From Oasisia sp. SBJ-2009 (lineage: Eukaryota; Annelida; Polychaeta; Sabellida; Siboglinidae): a stretch of DNA of 64,000 nt. The position numbers were made by a program, and so were the translations under genes. The stretch lies in NCBI GenBank assembly GCA_964017155.1, contig OZ024858.1:29379687-29443686 (forward strand), written 5' to 3'. Below the pieces are notes generated by a model. That model saw only the letters and a list, made by a program, of their open reading frames with translations. It ran no database searches and was not told where the DNA came from. Position 1 is the first letter of the stretch. Each line of letters opens with the position of its first letter. Shown in pieces: positions 11,324 to 22,190 of this stretch.

Positions 11324-14014
11324 ATGAACAAGTATGTTGCACACAGCATCACGTGGATCATAATGTATACCGCGTACAACGCAGTTGTATCGCAGTTGTC
11401 AAATCAAGATGGGGCAACCAAGTTGAAATGGGAATCAAGCTTCGTGAAACAACGCCAGCTACGCAGCTGCCCGCCGTTGACAAACCACATAACTTGTTAT
11501 ACAAATGTCACTTTCCTTGTTACAAATCGAACTAATCCGTCTATCCGAAACGACGACAAATTGGAAGTACGCTTCGTTGCATTTTACAAACGGTTTGTTC
11601 TGGTTTTATACGCTGAACGAACGCATCACAAGGCGTATCCTTATAACCACAACATGACAGTGACCGTGATTAAAAAAACCGGACGACGAACTGTAAACCA
11701 CAGTTTTGAGGATTATTTCAGCGGCCATTTGGATGGTGACCCGTTGTCGATGTTCCACGGACGATATAACGACGGCATTTTAAATGGCATTATTTACACG
11801 CCAGTAGAAACATATTATATAGAACCAAGAGGGAAGTATTTCAATGTAGTTGGTCGACGTAATGAACACCGAGCGGTAGTGTACAGAGAAAGAGACATGA
11901 CCTGGGCTGGGCCAGAAACGCTTACGCACATGGCAATAAAAGCACGTAATCACGATTGTTGGGGCCGGACTTCTAATCGGACGCTACGCGGCGGCAGACG
12001 TTATTTTAACGAAATGCGTGCACGGGAGGGCGCAAACGAAACATTTGCCAAGAGTAGACAGCGTAGGCAGAACATACGCGCTACCTACTCAATCTGTGAA
12101 CTCTCAACGGTGGTCGACCCTGCCTTCTACAAGGAATACTGTGAAGGGTCGTACGAGAAGACCATCGATACCATTATGTTTGTGGTGCGACTCGCAGATC
12201 ACGCATTTAGGCGGATCGATTTCGACGAGGACAATGTAGGAGACAATATCGGGTTTGCCATCAGAGAGCTGATCATATACACCAGCGACGACGCACCCGG
12301 CTATATTTGCGCGAACATGACGAACTCGCGCACAATAATGCACAAATTCGCGAAATACGATTTCGGGCACAGCTGCCTGGCTGTGTTGTTCACCCATCGG
12401 GCGATGGATCACAACATCGCTGGTTTAGCGTTCACCGGATGTGAGTCGATGATGTTATGCGTTGGGGGTATGTGTAACAAGAGGATACGTCGGGGTGGCC
12501 ATATGCAAAGCTACAACGTGTTGATCGTGTCTTCCCTGAGAGGCGACATTCCATACACGCGAAGGGCCGTCGCTACGACACTCACCCACGAAGTGGGTCA
12601 TGCGTTCGGCGCCGGCCATGACATAACAACGGAATGCTTGGCCGATGACCAGTTCGGAGTGTTTTTGATGTTCCCAACCTATGCGTCCGAGACCAAACCG
12701 AACAGCTTCGTATTCTCACCGTGCAGCCTTAGGGACATGCGGCCCGTGGTGAAAGCCAAGGGATTCTGCCTGAAAACATACGCACGAGAGAGTTACTGCG
12801 GCAACTTCGTAAAAGAATCTAGCGAGCAGTGCGACTGTGGCACGGACGAGCTGGTTTGCCACGACTATGACAAGTGTTGCGTGCCTCCTAGCGACGAAGC
12901 CGAAGAACCAGGCTGTCGGATAGCAGTTGAGCAGGGTTACGTGTGCAGCCCTAAAGTGTCTCTATGCTGCACGGCCGATTGTAAGGTGGAGACGGAAAAG
13001 CGAGAATGCCGAGCAAGAACAGAGTGTACACAGGCAGTCAACTGCAACTCGATGAGTGTCGAATGTCCGCAGGCGGAGCCGGTGCCCGACGGAGAACCGT
13101 GTGCCGGTGGCGTCCGCGTGTGCTCCCACGGTGCCTGCATCGTCGGTCGGTGTGAGGCCCACGGCTGGCACAACTGTCACTGTTCCGGCGCCAGTGACGA
13201 ACTCTGCCAATTGTGCTGCTCGACTGACAACACGACCGAGACCGAGTGCAAGCCCGCGTACAAGCTGTCCGACACCGACAATGTGCGCGAGCCGATCTAC
13301 ATGACCACGACCGTCGCGTGCAACAAGAAAACGGGCTACTGCGACAAAGACCACGTATGCGTTGTGGTGATCCCACCGGGTGATAAGTATCTTACCGTAA
13401 TCATGATGAGGTCTTACTGGAAGAACCTGGGCGGGTTTATGGCAGGCTATTATTATGTGCTACTGATACTGATCCTGTCAATGTTCGCGCTCCTCACGCT
13501 CGGCCTCGCCTTACGCTGTTGCCGGTCTGAAACGCTTAACGGATCGGCCTATCGAAGCGGCATCGAGCAGATCAACGTGATGCTCCTGGCCAGCCAAACG
13601 GAGCTTGCGGAACAGCGGCGGGAACTTGACTGGGCGTACGCCGAAGCGCTGAAACGTGCCGACGGTCGTGCCGAAGGTGCCGACGGTGCTGGCGACGACC
13701 TGTGTGAAGATTACGTAGTTGGTTATGCGAGACTGCGCATGTTTTTCCCGACAGCACCGGGGAAGAAAATCTCCAGAGCTGCGCAACACAGCAATTGTGA
13801 GGAGCTCGCTGTGAGACGACTCCTCATGCAGGGATATCCTTTGAACGTATGGGACAATAACTTACCGGATGAAACAATACCAATGGAAGACGGCACTCGT
13901 CGACAGAGGTTTCCAGCTGACGAGGAAATGGTTGTCACGAAACATTTTATATTACATGAGTCAGATTGTGATATGCACCCATTCTGTAATAAAATAAAAC
14001 CAAATTTATATTAA
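11324..14014 (+). CDS. ADAM10: ADAM10-like transmembrane metalloprotease, intronless (copy A)
   Basis: An 896-residue ADAM10/Kuzbanian-type sheddase, expected to cleave membrane-protein ectodomains (Notch-type substrates in the known family) at the cell surface. It begins with a hydrophobic N-terminus (about 9-23). The prodomain has a candidate switch Cys at 212 (HDCW) and ends at a furin-type site RQRR (245-248). The catalytic domain carries HEVGHAFGAGHD with zinc ligands H422, H426, H432 and catalytic E423, then a Met-turn around M449. A Cys-rich disintegrin-like region (about 490-590) and a further Cys-rich part lead to a membrane helix (about 708-731) and a 165-residue cytoplasmic tail. 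There are no EGF repeats, as in ADAM10. It is open from ATG to TAA without introns, whereas animal ADAM10 genes normally have many, so a retrocopy origin is likely. All key residues are intact, which argues for function. AATAAA occurs inside the last codons (near 13987). A diverged copy lies at 22191-24773. Confidence 0.93.
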   Translation: MNKYVAHSITWIIMYTAYNAVVSQLSNQDGATKLKWESSFVKQRQLRSCPPLTNHITCYTNVTFLVTNRTNPSIRNDDKLEVRFVAFYKRFVLVLYAERTHHKAYPYNHNMTVTVIKKTGRRTVNHSFEDYFSGHLDGDPLSMFHGRYNDGILNGIIYTPVETYYIEPRGKYFNVVGRRNEHRAVVYRERDMTWAGPETLTHMAIKARNHDCWGRTSNRTLRGGRRYFNEMRAREGANETFAKSRQRRQNIRATYSICELSTVVDPAFYKEYCEGSYEKTIDTIMFVVRLADHAFRRIDFDEDNVGDNIGFAIRELIIYTSDDAPGYICANMTNSRTIMHKFAKYDFGHSCLAVLFTHRAMDHNIAGLAFTGCESMMLCVGGMCNKRIRRGGHMQSYNVLIVSSLRGDIPYTRRAVATTLTHEVGHAFGAGHDITTECLADDQFGVFLMFPTYASETKPNSFVFSPCSLRDMRPVVKAKGFCLKTYARESYCGNFVKESSEQCDCGTDELVCHDYDKCCVPPSDEAEEPGCRIAVEQGYVCSPKVSLCCTADCKVETEKRECRARTECTQAVNCNSMSVECPQAEPVPDGEPCAGGVRVCSHGACIVGRCEAHGWHNCHCSGASDELCQLCCSTDNTTETECKPAYKLSDTDNVREPIYMTTTVACNKKTGYCDKDHVCVVVIPPGDKYLTVIMMRSYWKNLGGFMAGYYYVLLILILSMFALLTLGLALRCCRSETLNGSAYRSGIEQINVMLLASQTELAEQRRELDWAYAEALKRADGRAEGADGAGDDLCEDYVVGYARLRMFFPTAPGKKISRAAQHSNCEELAVRRLLMQGYPLNVWDNNLPDETIPMEDGTRRQRFPADEEMVVTKHFILHESDCDMHPFCNKIKPNLY

Positions 14015-14099
14015 CCTAACGGACCCCTTCGCCTGCATTAGCACGAGACCATGTTGTGATAATGTCAATGGAGCACTTTAAAAATATTACGACGATCTA

Positions 14100-14257
14100 A
14101 AATATAGCCAAACAATTCTCGAACTGGCGTATGTGTATGTGTGTATATATGTATGCGCATATATATATGTATGTATATTGGTGAGGCAAGATCCGTTTAT
14201 ATAAATATATATACATACATATATGCACACATATACTGCTGTATATATATATACATA

Positions 14258-14288
<31 letters not shown>

Positions 14289-14359
14289 GTATATATATAT
14301 ATATAATATATATATAATATATATATATATATAATATATATAATATATTATATATATAT

Positions 14360-14419
<60 letters not shown>

Positions 14420-14440
14420 ATGTATATGATATATAACTGC
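14100..14440. repeat. (TA)n-rich imperfect microsatellite
   Basis: Interrupted TA/TATG dinucleotide runs lie just downstream of ADAM10-like copy A. There is no coding content; the apparent minus-strand frame is only repeated YIYI. Confidence 0.9.
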
Positions 14441-15340
14441 GTGGACCGGCAAAATTAGTATATCGCAAAAGAGAAGCCTGTGTAGAAAAGCCGTGCTACT
14501 TCAGTATTCTCCCCTGGTAGAATGATTGGCGAGGTGGTAGGGTTAGCAGAGTAACCACCAAAGGTGCAATGAGTCACGGACCTGAGGGGCATGACACCCC
14601 CTAAAAAGGTTTCTAAAACTAGTTTCGAAATGGTGCATTATGAAGCGTATTTAACCTGTTACCTGGGCGTATAATGAGGAAATAAATGTAAAAATTAACA
14701 TGTAAATGTGTTTGGTATTGTTTGTCACTAGTCAACACAGACACAAGTAGGGGGGGGGGTGTTAGACCAAATATTTGTAGATACCCCCTCCAAAAGATGG
14801 ACGTGTTTTTTCTGAGTGGGGAAATAACCGTCGTTCGTCCTCTGGTCGATGCTAACCCCCATGCAAACTAAGGCTCCTCTAAAAGTCATTTTTGCCTGGA
14901 ATATTATCTAAAAATTAGAATAACAACTTAGAAAATGAGCATAAAAGATTTCAAATATTTGTAATCAGGAACAGACATGTAGTTGTATACAATAAGCATG
15001 GTATATAGACCTATTAGTGATAGATTGCTACCTTAATTTAGGTTAATACTGTTTAAATTGAGAGTCATTACTAACAATGGTTACTATCAGGCCATGACAT
15101 TGTATATATGTACAGTAGCTGACATCAATATTCTGGCTAAATTAATCCAGAATAACGGCTGCATTCAGTGTCATATTGTTATATTGTTCAAATATAGTAT
15201 AAAATTGACCACATATTTATTAATCTGGTATTGATCCAGTAGTCCTTTAATAGGTGAAACATGTCACTTATGTTTATGGTAGAGAAAGAGATGAGTCATA
15301 ACGAACCCCATGTAGCTACGTTATACTTAGTTTCCATCAT
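14441..15340. other. no gene seen
   Basis: AT-rich DNA with a G10 run near 14750 and an AATAAA at about 14682 that could serve copy A as a poly(A) signal. Nothing else is recognisable. Confidence 0.4.
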
Positions 15341-15479
15341 CTATACCTGTTGCTGCAATGTGCTCATCAAATGCATCAGCTAATGTGAGTGGGCCTCCCA
15401 ATGTCTTAAGTGTGTCCAAGTCTTTAATTCACCCATTATTTATTACTAGATTAGCAATTTTCCTTATCATGCATGCGTT

Positions 15480-16290
15480 TTGTCTTTAGTTCTTGCTGTC
15501 TTGTGTTCCATATCCTGATATCCTGCCTCATTTTATTATCACACAGACATCCTACCAGCCAGAAAGACCATGGCTCTCTTCGGTCAATCAGATATGTTGC
15601 CTTGGATTAAATTCCACTAAAGATGCTTTGGCAAGCTGCATGGCTTCTTGTCTAGAGCTCTTAGTTTATGAAGCCAACACTCCGTTCAGCACCCAAACTG
15701 TTGATGGGTGCCTTCTCTAGCCTCTGTGTGTCCATATGGGAAACTGAATACTCCGCAGACTCATCATAGTTTCAAATGTTAAACATTCCTCTTTTGCTAC
15801 TGGAAGCCAGCTGGAAATTTGGGCATAATAACTTTAGAACCTTTAGCACTTGGGGTTAAAAGGATTATGGTACCATGGCTATGGCAACACTTATTTCCTG
15901 ATCGTGCCACGCATGCTTGAACCTCTCAGTGGACTTGAAGGTTATCTTTCAAGAGAATAGTTCCATCTGTATGTGTCAGCTCCTGGTACAGCTTTTGGAA
16001 AGTCAGGATGATCTTGGTACATGTAGTATCGTCTGACGTGGTCAGATACAGGAATGATTCAACCAGATATAGCCCAATGAGAGCCCCTGCACCGTATATA
16101 ACCTTCAAGAAGTCAAAAACCGAAGAAGTTTCTGATGATGGAGGCTAACTAGTTCGGGACATTCTCGTACTTCTGCAGGCAAAATGCCAAATCATCCACA
16201 TGATAGGTCACACAGGTCACCGTCAAGCGATTTAGATGTTCATCTTTCAGATTGACAGACTTGTTTTGTCGTAGGGCTATGCAGGAGACA
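15480..16290 (-). pseudogene. decayed fragment of an unnamed multicopy protein
   Basis: Minus-strand frames contain coherent protein-like pieces separated by stops and shifts. IYGAGALIGLYLVESFLYL lies at about 16045-16105, followed by TTSDDTTCTKIILTFQKLYQ. Near 15650-15700 the minus strand reads LGAERSVGFINYEL. Upstream, at about 16190-16280, it reads VNLKDEHLNRLTV. I associate this combination with an uncharacterised, repeated protein family in marine invertebrates, but I cannot name the family or prove the link. No intact frame exists, so it is a pseudogene or transposon fossil. Confidence 0.4.
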
Positions 16291-16829
16291 AATTAATTTT
16301 ATTTATGGCTTGTGGACAAGGGTATGATTCATGAGCCAACTCAGAGATTCAAGGGCTTTCTTGGTGACACCTGTAACGGTTTTTGCGTTGACCAGAAAGT
16401 TTGTGAAGGTATTTACTGTCTACCTAGTACCTACACATTCTCTATTCCTGTCTGTTGCCTTATGATAACACTGTTAAATATCAATGTTGGCTGTACATTG
16501 TAGAATAGACGGTTATGCTCTGTGTATAAAGTTGCAATTTAATTGACATTGAAGTTGTATCCTGTCTGATATGTTATTACAAAGTCAGTTTTCTCAAAGA
16601 GAGTTTTATACTTAACACCACTTGCTACCTTACTGAATTGTTTCAGGATTCTTGCTTCTTGGATTCACCTGTTCTGTTCGATGTTTCTGTTCATCACACT
16701 CAGAGTGTGCCAGAGCTTCGATGAAATTTCGTGCTTATCTTAGACTGCTGGATTCAGACAGAGTGTCCACATTTATGATGTCTGGCTAGTCGTGTTGTTT
16801 CCAAATTGTTCCAAACAATTTGTTCCCTT

Positions 16830-17204
16830 TTTGTGGGATGACAGCTGCTACAGCTTGCAATGGGGCTCAAAGATCTGGTAGCAGCTCGTTAGCTCATCAA
16901 CCGTCTCGTCAAATTCACTCAAAACGATTTGATGCAACTTTTGCCAAGACAATCTATAGTTTAAAGTTGTTTTCCATATATAAGCGTGCTGACGAATCCA
17001 TCCTGGAAAAACCAAATCCCTACGTACGATGACGGTCAAGGGTGGATAAGAACTGAGGATGGAGTGTTGGAACCGGTGTGGTCCTGCGGTGCTGCGTTAC
17101 CAAACTCACTAGTTGATTTTCTGGACACTGGGATCGTGACGATGAAGAAGAGGAGGAGGAAGAAATCGAGGACGGACGAGTTTGACTTTGATGATTTCAG
17201 TTAA
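16830..17204 (+). pseudogene. decayed C-terminal fragment of an uncharacterised family
   Basis: The plus strand at 17035-17204 reads GQGWIRTEDGVLEPVWSCG, then ALPNSLVDFLDTG, and ends with an acidic/basic tail (KKRRRKKSRTDEFDFDDFS) before a stop. The pattern G-W-x-x-x-D-G-x-L-x-P-V-W/M-x-x-x-x-x-P resembles the C-terminal part of repeated proteins in cnidarian and mollusc genomes that are probably mobile-element encoded. The preceding 200 bases look related in another frame. This rests on pattern memory, not a search. Confidence 0.35.
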
Positions 17205-17359
17205 AGCGATGGTGAATGATGATCTAACACTTATCGTATGAAGCCCATGGGAGGTTGAGGCGCGGCAGCTAAGAAAATATCATTCTGGCTTGCTGTTTAC
17301 CTGGATTAGTAAATGAGTTGGTAAATGAACTTAGTGGAATTGTTTTATTCAGAATACCT

Positions 17360-17955
17360 TGAATTGACCCCATATCAACCTTTGGTAACAACAATACAAT
17401 TTCGTAAGTAGATGCCCTCAAAAAACCCTCTCAACTTACCTGCAATATTGGCTGAGATACAGTGTAAAAGTCACATTTTCGATAATGCTGGCACTTTATA
17501 ATTTGCATAGCATGACAGGAACACATGTAGTTAATTCAAGAATGATCATTTGATGATCGTTGACCCTGAAAACATGGGCCTGGACACCTTATTTGTGCTG
17601 CTATGTGCAATATTGGCCGATATATGGTGAAAAATAGATTTTTCAATAATGGCGGCACTAATTTGTATATTAAACTGTCATCAAAGACACGTGTGATCAT
17701 GTCAACAATAACTTTATTATGGTCGCTGACCCTCATAACATAGGTCTATACATCTTATTTTGTCGGTTATCTGCAATACTGGTTGAGATATAGTAAAAAA
17801 TAGATTTTTCAATAATGGCGGCCCTAATTTGCATAAAAACGATACGTGGGACATTTTGCTGACATGTTAACATAGCAATTCGTTTTCTACATATTTTTTC
17901 CGATCTAGTGATATCAATTAAAAGTATATTTCACGGGGTGCACGGTACCCCCTCT
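17360..17955 (+). repeat. tandem repeat with about 165-bp period, about 3 units
   Basis: Units start at about 17442, 17605 and 17771 with gcaatattggctgagata-like sequence, followed by tttttcaataatggcggc and cactaatttgcat. The last unit continues into gatctagtgata and ends in ggggtgcacggtacccc. A further copy of this last unit lies at 19762-19955 in the same orientation. It is probably a dispersed element with internal tandem structure. Confidence 0.8.
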
Positions 17956-18220
17956 TCCGACTAGACTAATTATTAAACCATTTTTGACGTTTTGTGAGGG
18001 GCATGACCATCAAAGGGTATGTACAGGGGAGTTAGGATCAAACGACTGGTCAAAAATTGTATTTTTGTACTCTAGCATAACATGTCCATGTTTTCAGAGG
18101 GGTATTCCATTAAAAAAACGAAATTTGCAAAATAACACCCCCCTAACACAAGAAATACTATGCGGGCGTGGCAATTTCAGCATATTCAGGCGACGTAGCT
18201 TAGACAACAGCGAGACGACC

Positions 18221-18294
18221 CACACTGCTGGTCTTACAGCAGGAGACACACTGCTGGTCGTACAGCAGGAGACACACTGCTTGTCGTACAGCAG
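18221..18294 (+). repeat. 26-bp tandem repeat, about 3 units
   Basis: Three near-identical units beginning cacactgctggt at 18221, 18247 and 18273. The motif ctgctggtcgtacagcag can pair with itself (CTGCTG against CAGCAG). Confidence 0.85.
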
Positions 18295-18459
18295 CGGTCC
18301 CAACACAGTATCCCGCGGGGTGCCTGATAGTACTGCGTCTTCTTTGGATGAGCTATCATTTACAAAGACTGTTTTTGTACTGTTATGTAGAACTGATGTA
18401 ATTCAATTTAGGTTCACTAGTAGGCTACGTGTATTGTCAACAGTTCTCCTACAATCATT

Positions 18460-18790
18460 GTCACTGTAGGACAACAATCATTGTCACCAGCAAGCAATCA
18501 ACTAATGCCACTAGCAGGCCATCAACTATTGTCACCAGCAAGCCATCAACTAATGCAACTAGCAGGCCATCAACTATTGTCACCAGTAAGCCATCAACTA
18601 ATGCCACTAGCAGGCCATCAACTATTGCCACCAGTAGGGCTACAACCATTCCAACCAGCAGACCGTCAACTATTGTATCCAGTAGGGCTACAACTATTGT
18701 CACCAGCAGACCGCCAACTACTGTCACTAGCAGGTCATCAACTACTGTCACCAGTAGGCCTATAACTGTTGTCGCCTACAACCATTGTCA
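18460..18790 (+). repeat. 24-bp minisatellite, about 13 units
   Basis: The units alternate between ccatcaactattgtcaccag and related versions with aatgccactag. One plus frame reads TSRPSTIV repeated. The 8-codon period keeps frames open on both strands. No flanking coding sequence supports a protein. Confidence 0.88.
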
Positions 18791-18794
18791 GCAC

Positions 18795-19755
18795 ACAATC
18801 GCCATGTAACCCGTAAACATTGATCATATGTATGATAACAGGACGTTGTTTGTGGCAGTATCAGCAATAAGCATGCCGATGTGGTTCTTATACATCTTGT
18901 AATAAAGAACAATCACGCACAAACACACCTATCGCTATATGGTGATGCTGTATTGTAGATGTTGCCTTGGATATGCTGACAAACACATAGCAACCATTGA
19001 TGATTATGAAATGACGCAATGTTGAATATGTATACGTTGATGATGAGTTTGTGTGACCTTCACTGCACGTATATTACATTATTTGATGGTTCGACTGTGT
19101 ACTTCATTATCAGGGGGGGGGATAAATAATGCGTTCTAAAGGTATATTATATGTCCATGAGTATGTAGGTGACGCAGATTTAAGCGACCAGAAATTGTGT
19201 CACGTGTGAGGAATGGCGCAATTTCTAACGTTCTTCAATTTACGGTGACCCTATTTGAACGCCGCACAACACGAAGTAACTCACTTCACAGTTCCACGTC
19301 AAACCGCATTTTGACGGGGAGAAACGGATATTTCATAAAATGTATGACTTGTCCATAGTTGTGATGTAGACACACAGTCAATCGTAATTTTATAGGAGAC
19401 GTTTGTGACCTTGTCATAATTCTTATCGTGTCAGGATACAGCACAATGTTGTGCGTTATCTTGGAGATAAGATATTGCGCTTTCCAACAATATATGGCTT
19501 GGTCATGTTCTGATAATATAAAATAGCTACTTAGCTATTTTAATATCGAAGAGTTTTCAAAAGCGTCTAATTTCTAAAATTGATCGTTTTATGTTGACCT
19601 TGTTTAACCTCGGATTAACGCTTACTGCACCACCTGGCCACTCTACGACAGGCCTAATCATGACGGGTAGATGCGGGACTATCCAATGATATCTCATTTG
19701 GGTGTGTGTAGGGGGGGAATTTAAACTCCTAACATAACGCACTTATTTTGCTTCT
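18795..19755. other. no gene seen
   Basis: Unique-looking sequence with a short G8 run near 19110. No feature recognised. Confidence 0.45.
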
Positions 19756-19761
19756 CGCCTA

Positions 19762-19955
19762 CAATATTGGCTGAGATATATTGAAATAAATTATTTTTCG
19801 ATAATGGCGGCACTAATTTGCACAAAAACGATACGTGGAACACTTTGCTGACTTGTTAACACAGCAAACCGTTTTCTACGTATTTATTCCGATCTAGTGA
19901 TACCAATTAAAAGTATATTTCCGGGGGGTGCACGGTACCCCCCTCTTCCGACTGG
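19762..19955 (+). repeat. dispersed copy of the 17.8-kb repeat
   Basis: This matches 17771-17955 along its length with scattered differences: ataatggcggc, aaaacgatacgtgg, ccgatctagtgata and ggggtgcacggtacccc occur in the same order and orientation about 2 kb away. The sequence just before it (19741-19765) differs from the tandem units upstream. Confidence 0.85.
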
Positions 19956-20333
19956 ATTATATGGCCAACGTGAAAAGGTTAGATTCTTTTTCGAAGCAGA
20001 TCATACATGAAAAAGCAATGCAAACAATACAGATGTGAACGTGTTCTTCACGTACACACGTGCAGTGGCACAGCTGTTTCTCTGCGGCCCTGAGTTCGCC
20101 AGGTGTGTAGCTGTATTAGTTCTAGTTGTTTCCAGCACTCGGCAACGTTCTTTTAACTGACTAGTCTGTATATTGTGGTTACAACGTATGATCCTATGAG
20201 GTCTCATTTAACTAGTCAGCCTTTTTCAGAACATCACGCCAAGCCGACCTTTCTATGCTGGCACTGAGGATGGTCACTGCCAGGGTGCTTGTCGTCCTCA
20301 GTGGTTCTTTTACGTCCCAAATTGTATTACATT

Positions 20334-21185
20334 GATATGTGTCCAAACTGCTTAGTTCATTGTAAATTGTTCATGTTAGCACACTACAACATCAACGTAT
20401 AGAGTTATTGGACAATTATTTCATGTGGGTAGCTGTTGTGAACTTCTATAACATTCCCCAACGCTGACAATAGAAGTTGTAACGCCTAACAATGGCGACC
20501 AAGCGGCTTAACCCCCCCCCCCCCCCCCCCGGGAAACCACGCTCACGACTCTCTCCATTAGCTGGCGCGGAATGGTTCCGGATGATTGGTGATCAGGACG
20601 GTCAGGATTTGTTGTGGGAAAGATCGGGTCGTAAGACGGACATCCTGGGAATGTTGCACGTAATGCACGAGTTGGTCTTATCTCATGGTGTGACGATGTA
20701 TCGAAGGCAACCCCATCTGCGAGTGTTCCCGATTTCTATAACGTCACCAATGCTGGTGATATAGACGTGTCCTATGAAGTGCACGTAATAATTTCGTTAC
20801 AGTTATAGTAAAAAATATTTTATATATAGTTAGTTTGACACATGTATACGCACACGTGCTCACGTGAACGCATGAACTAACATACATTCAACATCACCGT
20901 TCAGATCATCACTGGAACTGGCCGAAAGTGACCTGCGGGACTAGGTTCCTATTCGCGTTATACTATATTAAACAAATTTGGGACTATCCTATTGTGATCG
21001 CAATTGTGAGGTGGCCGTATGACGGGGATGATAGCAAAGCAGGGCTTCACTGCAATTAATTTATTGTGTTACTTTTAAATGACCTACATATATGAAATAA
21101 TTGTCCAACAACTCTATACGTTGATGTTGTTGTAGTGTGCTAACATGAAATATTTACCATGAACTAAGCAATTTTGATACACATC
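20334..21185. mobile_element. fold-back/MITE-like element with about 92-bp inverted arms
   Basis: The left arm (20334-20425) and the reverse complement of the right arm (21092-21185) match over about 92 bp with few mismatches. Both contain ctgcttagttcat-like sequence, tagcacactacaac, atcaacgtatagagtt and ggacaattatttcat in the same order. The interior (about 665 bp) has no transposase. It includes a C19 homopolymer at 20512-20530 and two related small hairpins near 20442-20477 and 20732-20768. I could not settle the exact ends or a target duplication. It is most likely a non-autonomous DNA element. Confidence 0.75.
20512..20530 (+). repeat. C19 homopolymer
   Basis: Nineteen consecutive C residues followed by GGG, inside the fold-back element. 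The length is likely to be unreliable in any assembly. Confidence 0.95.
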
Positions 21186-21797
21186 TATATAATTTATTAT
21201 AGCATCAAATCTCAACGAGCTGGCGTATGCCTGAAAAATCTAGAATAAACAAAGGACGAAAAGTTCAGCGTTGATCAAGCTAAGGTATCCAACCTAAAGT
21301 GCATGGGTTTCACAATGAATATCATAACATAAAAACGTGTCAAGTCTAAAACCACAACACATACACACATTGCAAGACTACCAGTACTAAATCGTGTTTT
21401 GCTATTAATATTGAAGCATTTCATTGGTCCGCAGCATTGTACTCAATAGAATACCTTTGAAGTCGGTGTTGCCGTGTGTTTAATCACAGTTAACATGCAC
21501 ACACAGATATATGGCTATTCCTTCTTTCCTAAAGGAAAAGGCCGTTACATGCATTATAAATAACCAGTATTATAACGTTCTCATTAACGTGTGATGAACA
21601 ACTCGACACATGGAAATTAGATTATCTTCGAATGACTTCGTATTCGTAAACGTATGTGCTAATGGGCTAAGGAATAAATACACACAATCCAATAATCCAA
21701 AATATTTATTTGGATGTGGGTCGGTCCATTTGGAATAAAACATTTGGAAAAACGTTGTTAGGTTACTCCACAGTAAACACGGAATGTGTGCAAGTTT

Positions 21798-21839
<42 letters not shown>

Positions 21840-22190
21840 TCTATATATGTATATAGTTATATAGGTATGTTCACCTATGGTAATAAACCAGTTATAATTC
21901 ACTAACGTGTAAAATTACGTTAGAACGTCATTTGAACACACCGACACATATCAGCGTATCACTGCAATGTAGTAGTGACCTTTCAAATTGTTTATGACAG
22001 TTGGGTGGGTGGCATCGATTCCATCCAATTTTTCTTTGGATTATTGGAATGTGTTTACTTACCAAGCCGCTAACACAGACACAAGGAATGTCGCGTAATT
22101 ATCGCAAAGTCTGATGAAATGATTTACTAATCGCAACTGATGTGGCGGTGGGCTGAGTGTTTTGTTCGAGATCGGACTCACGCGCCTTGT
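21186..22190. other. spacer with a (TA)n run
   Basis: Contains a (TA)n tract of about 40 bp at 21799-21838. There is no supported gene. It ends at the stop codon of ADAM10-like copy B. Confidence 0.6.
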
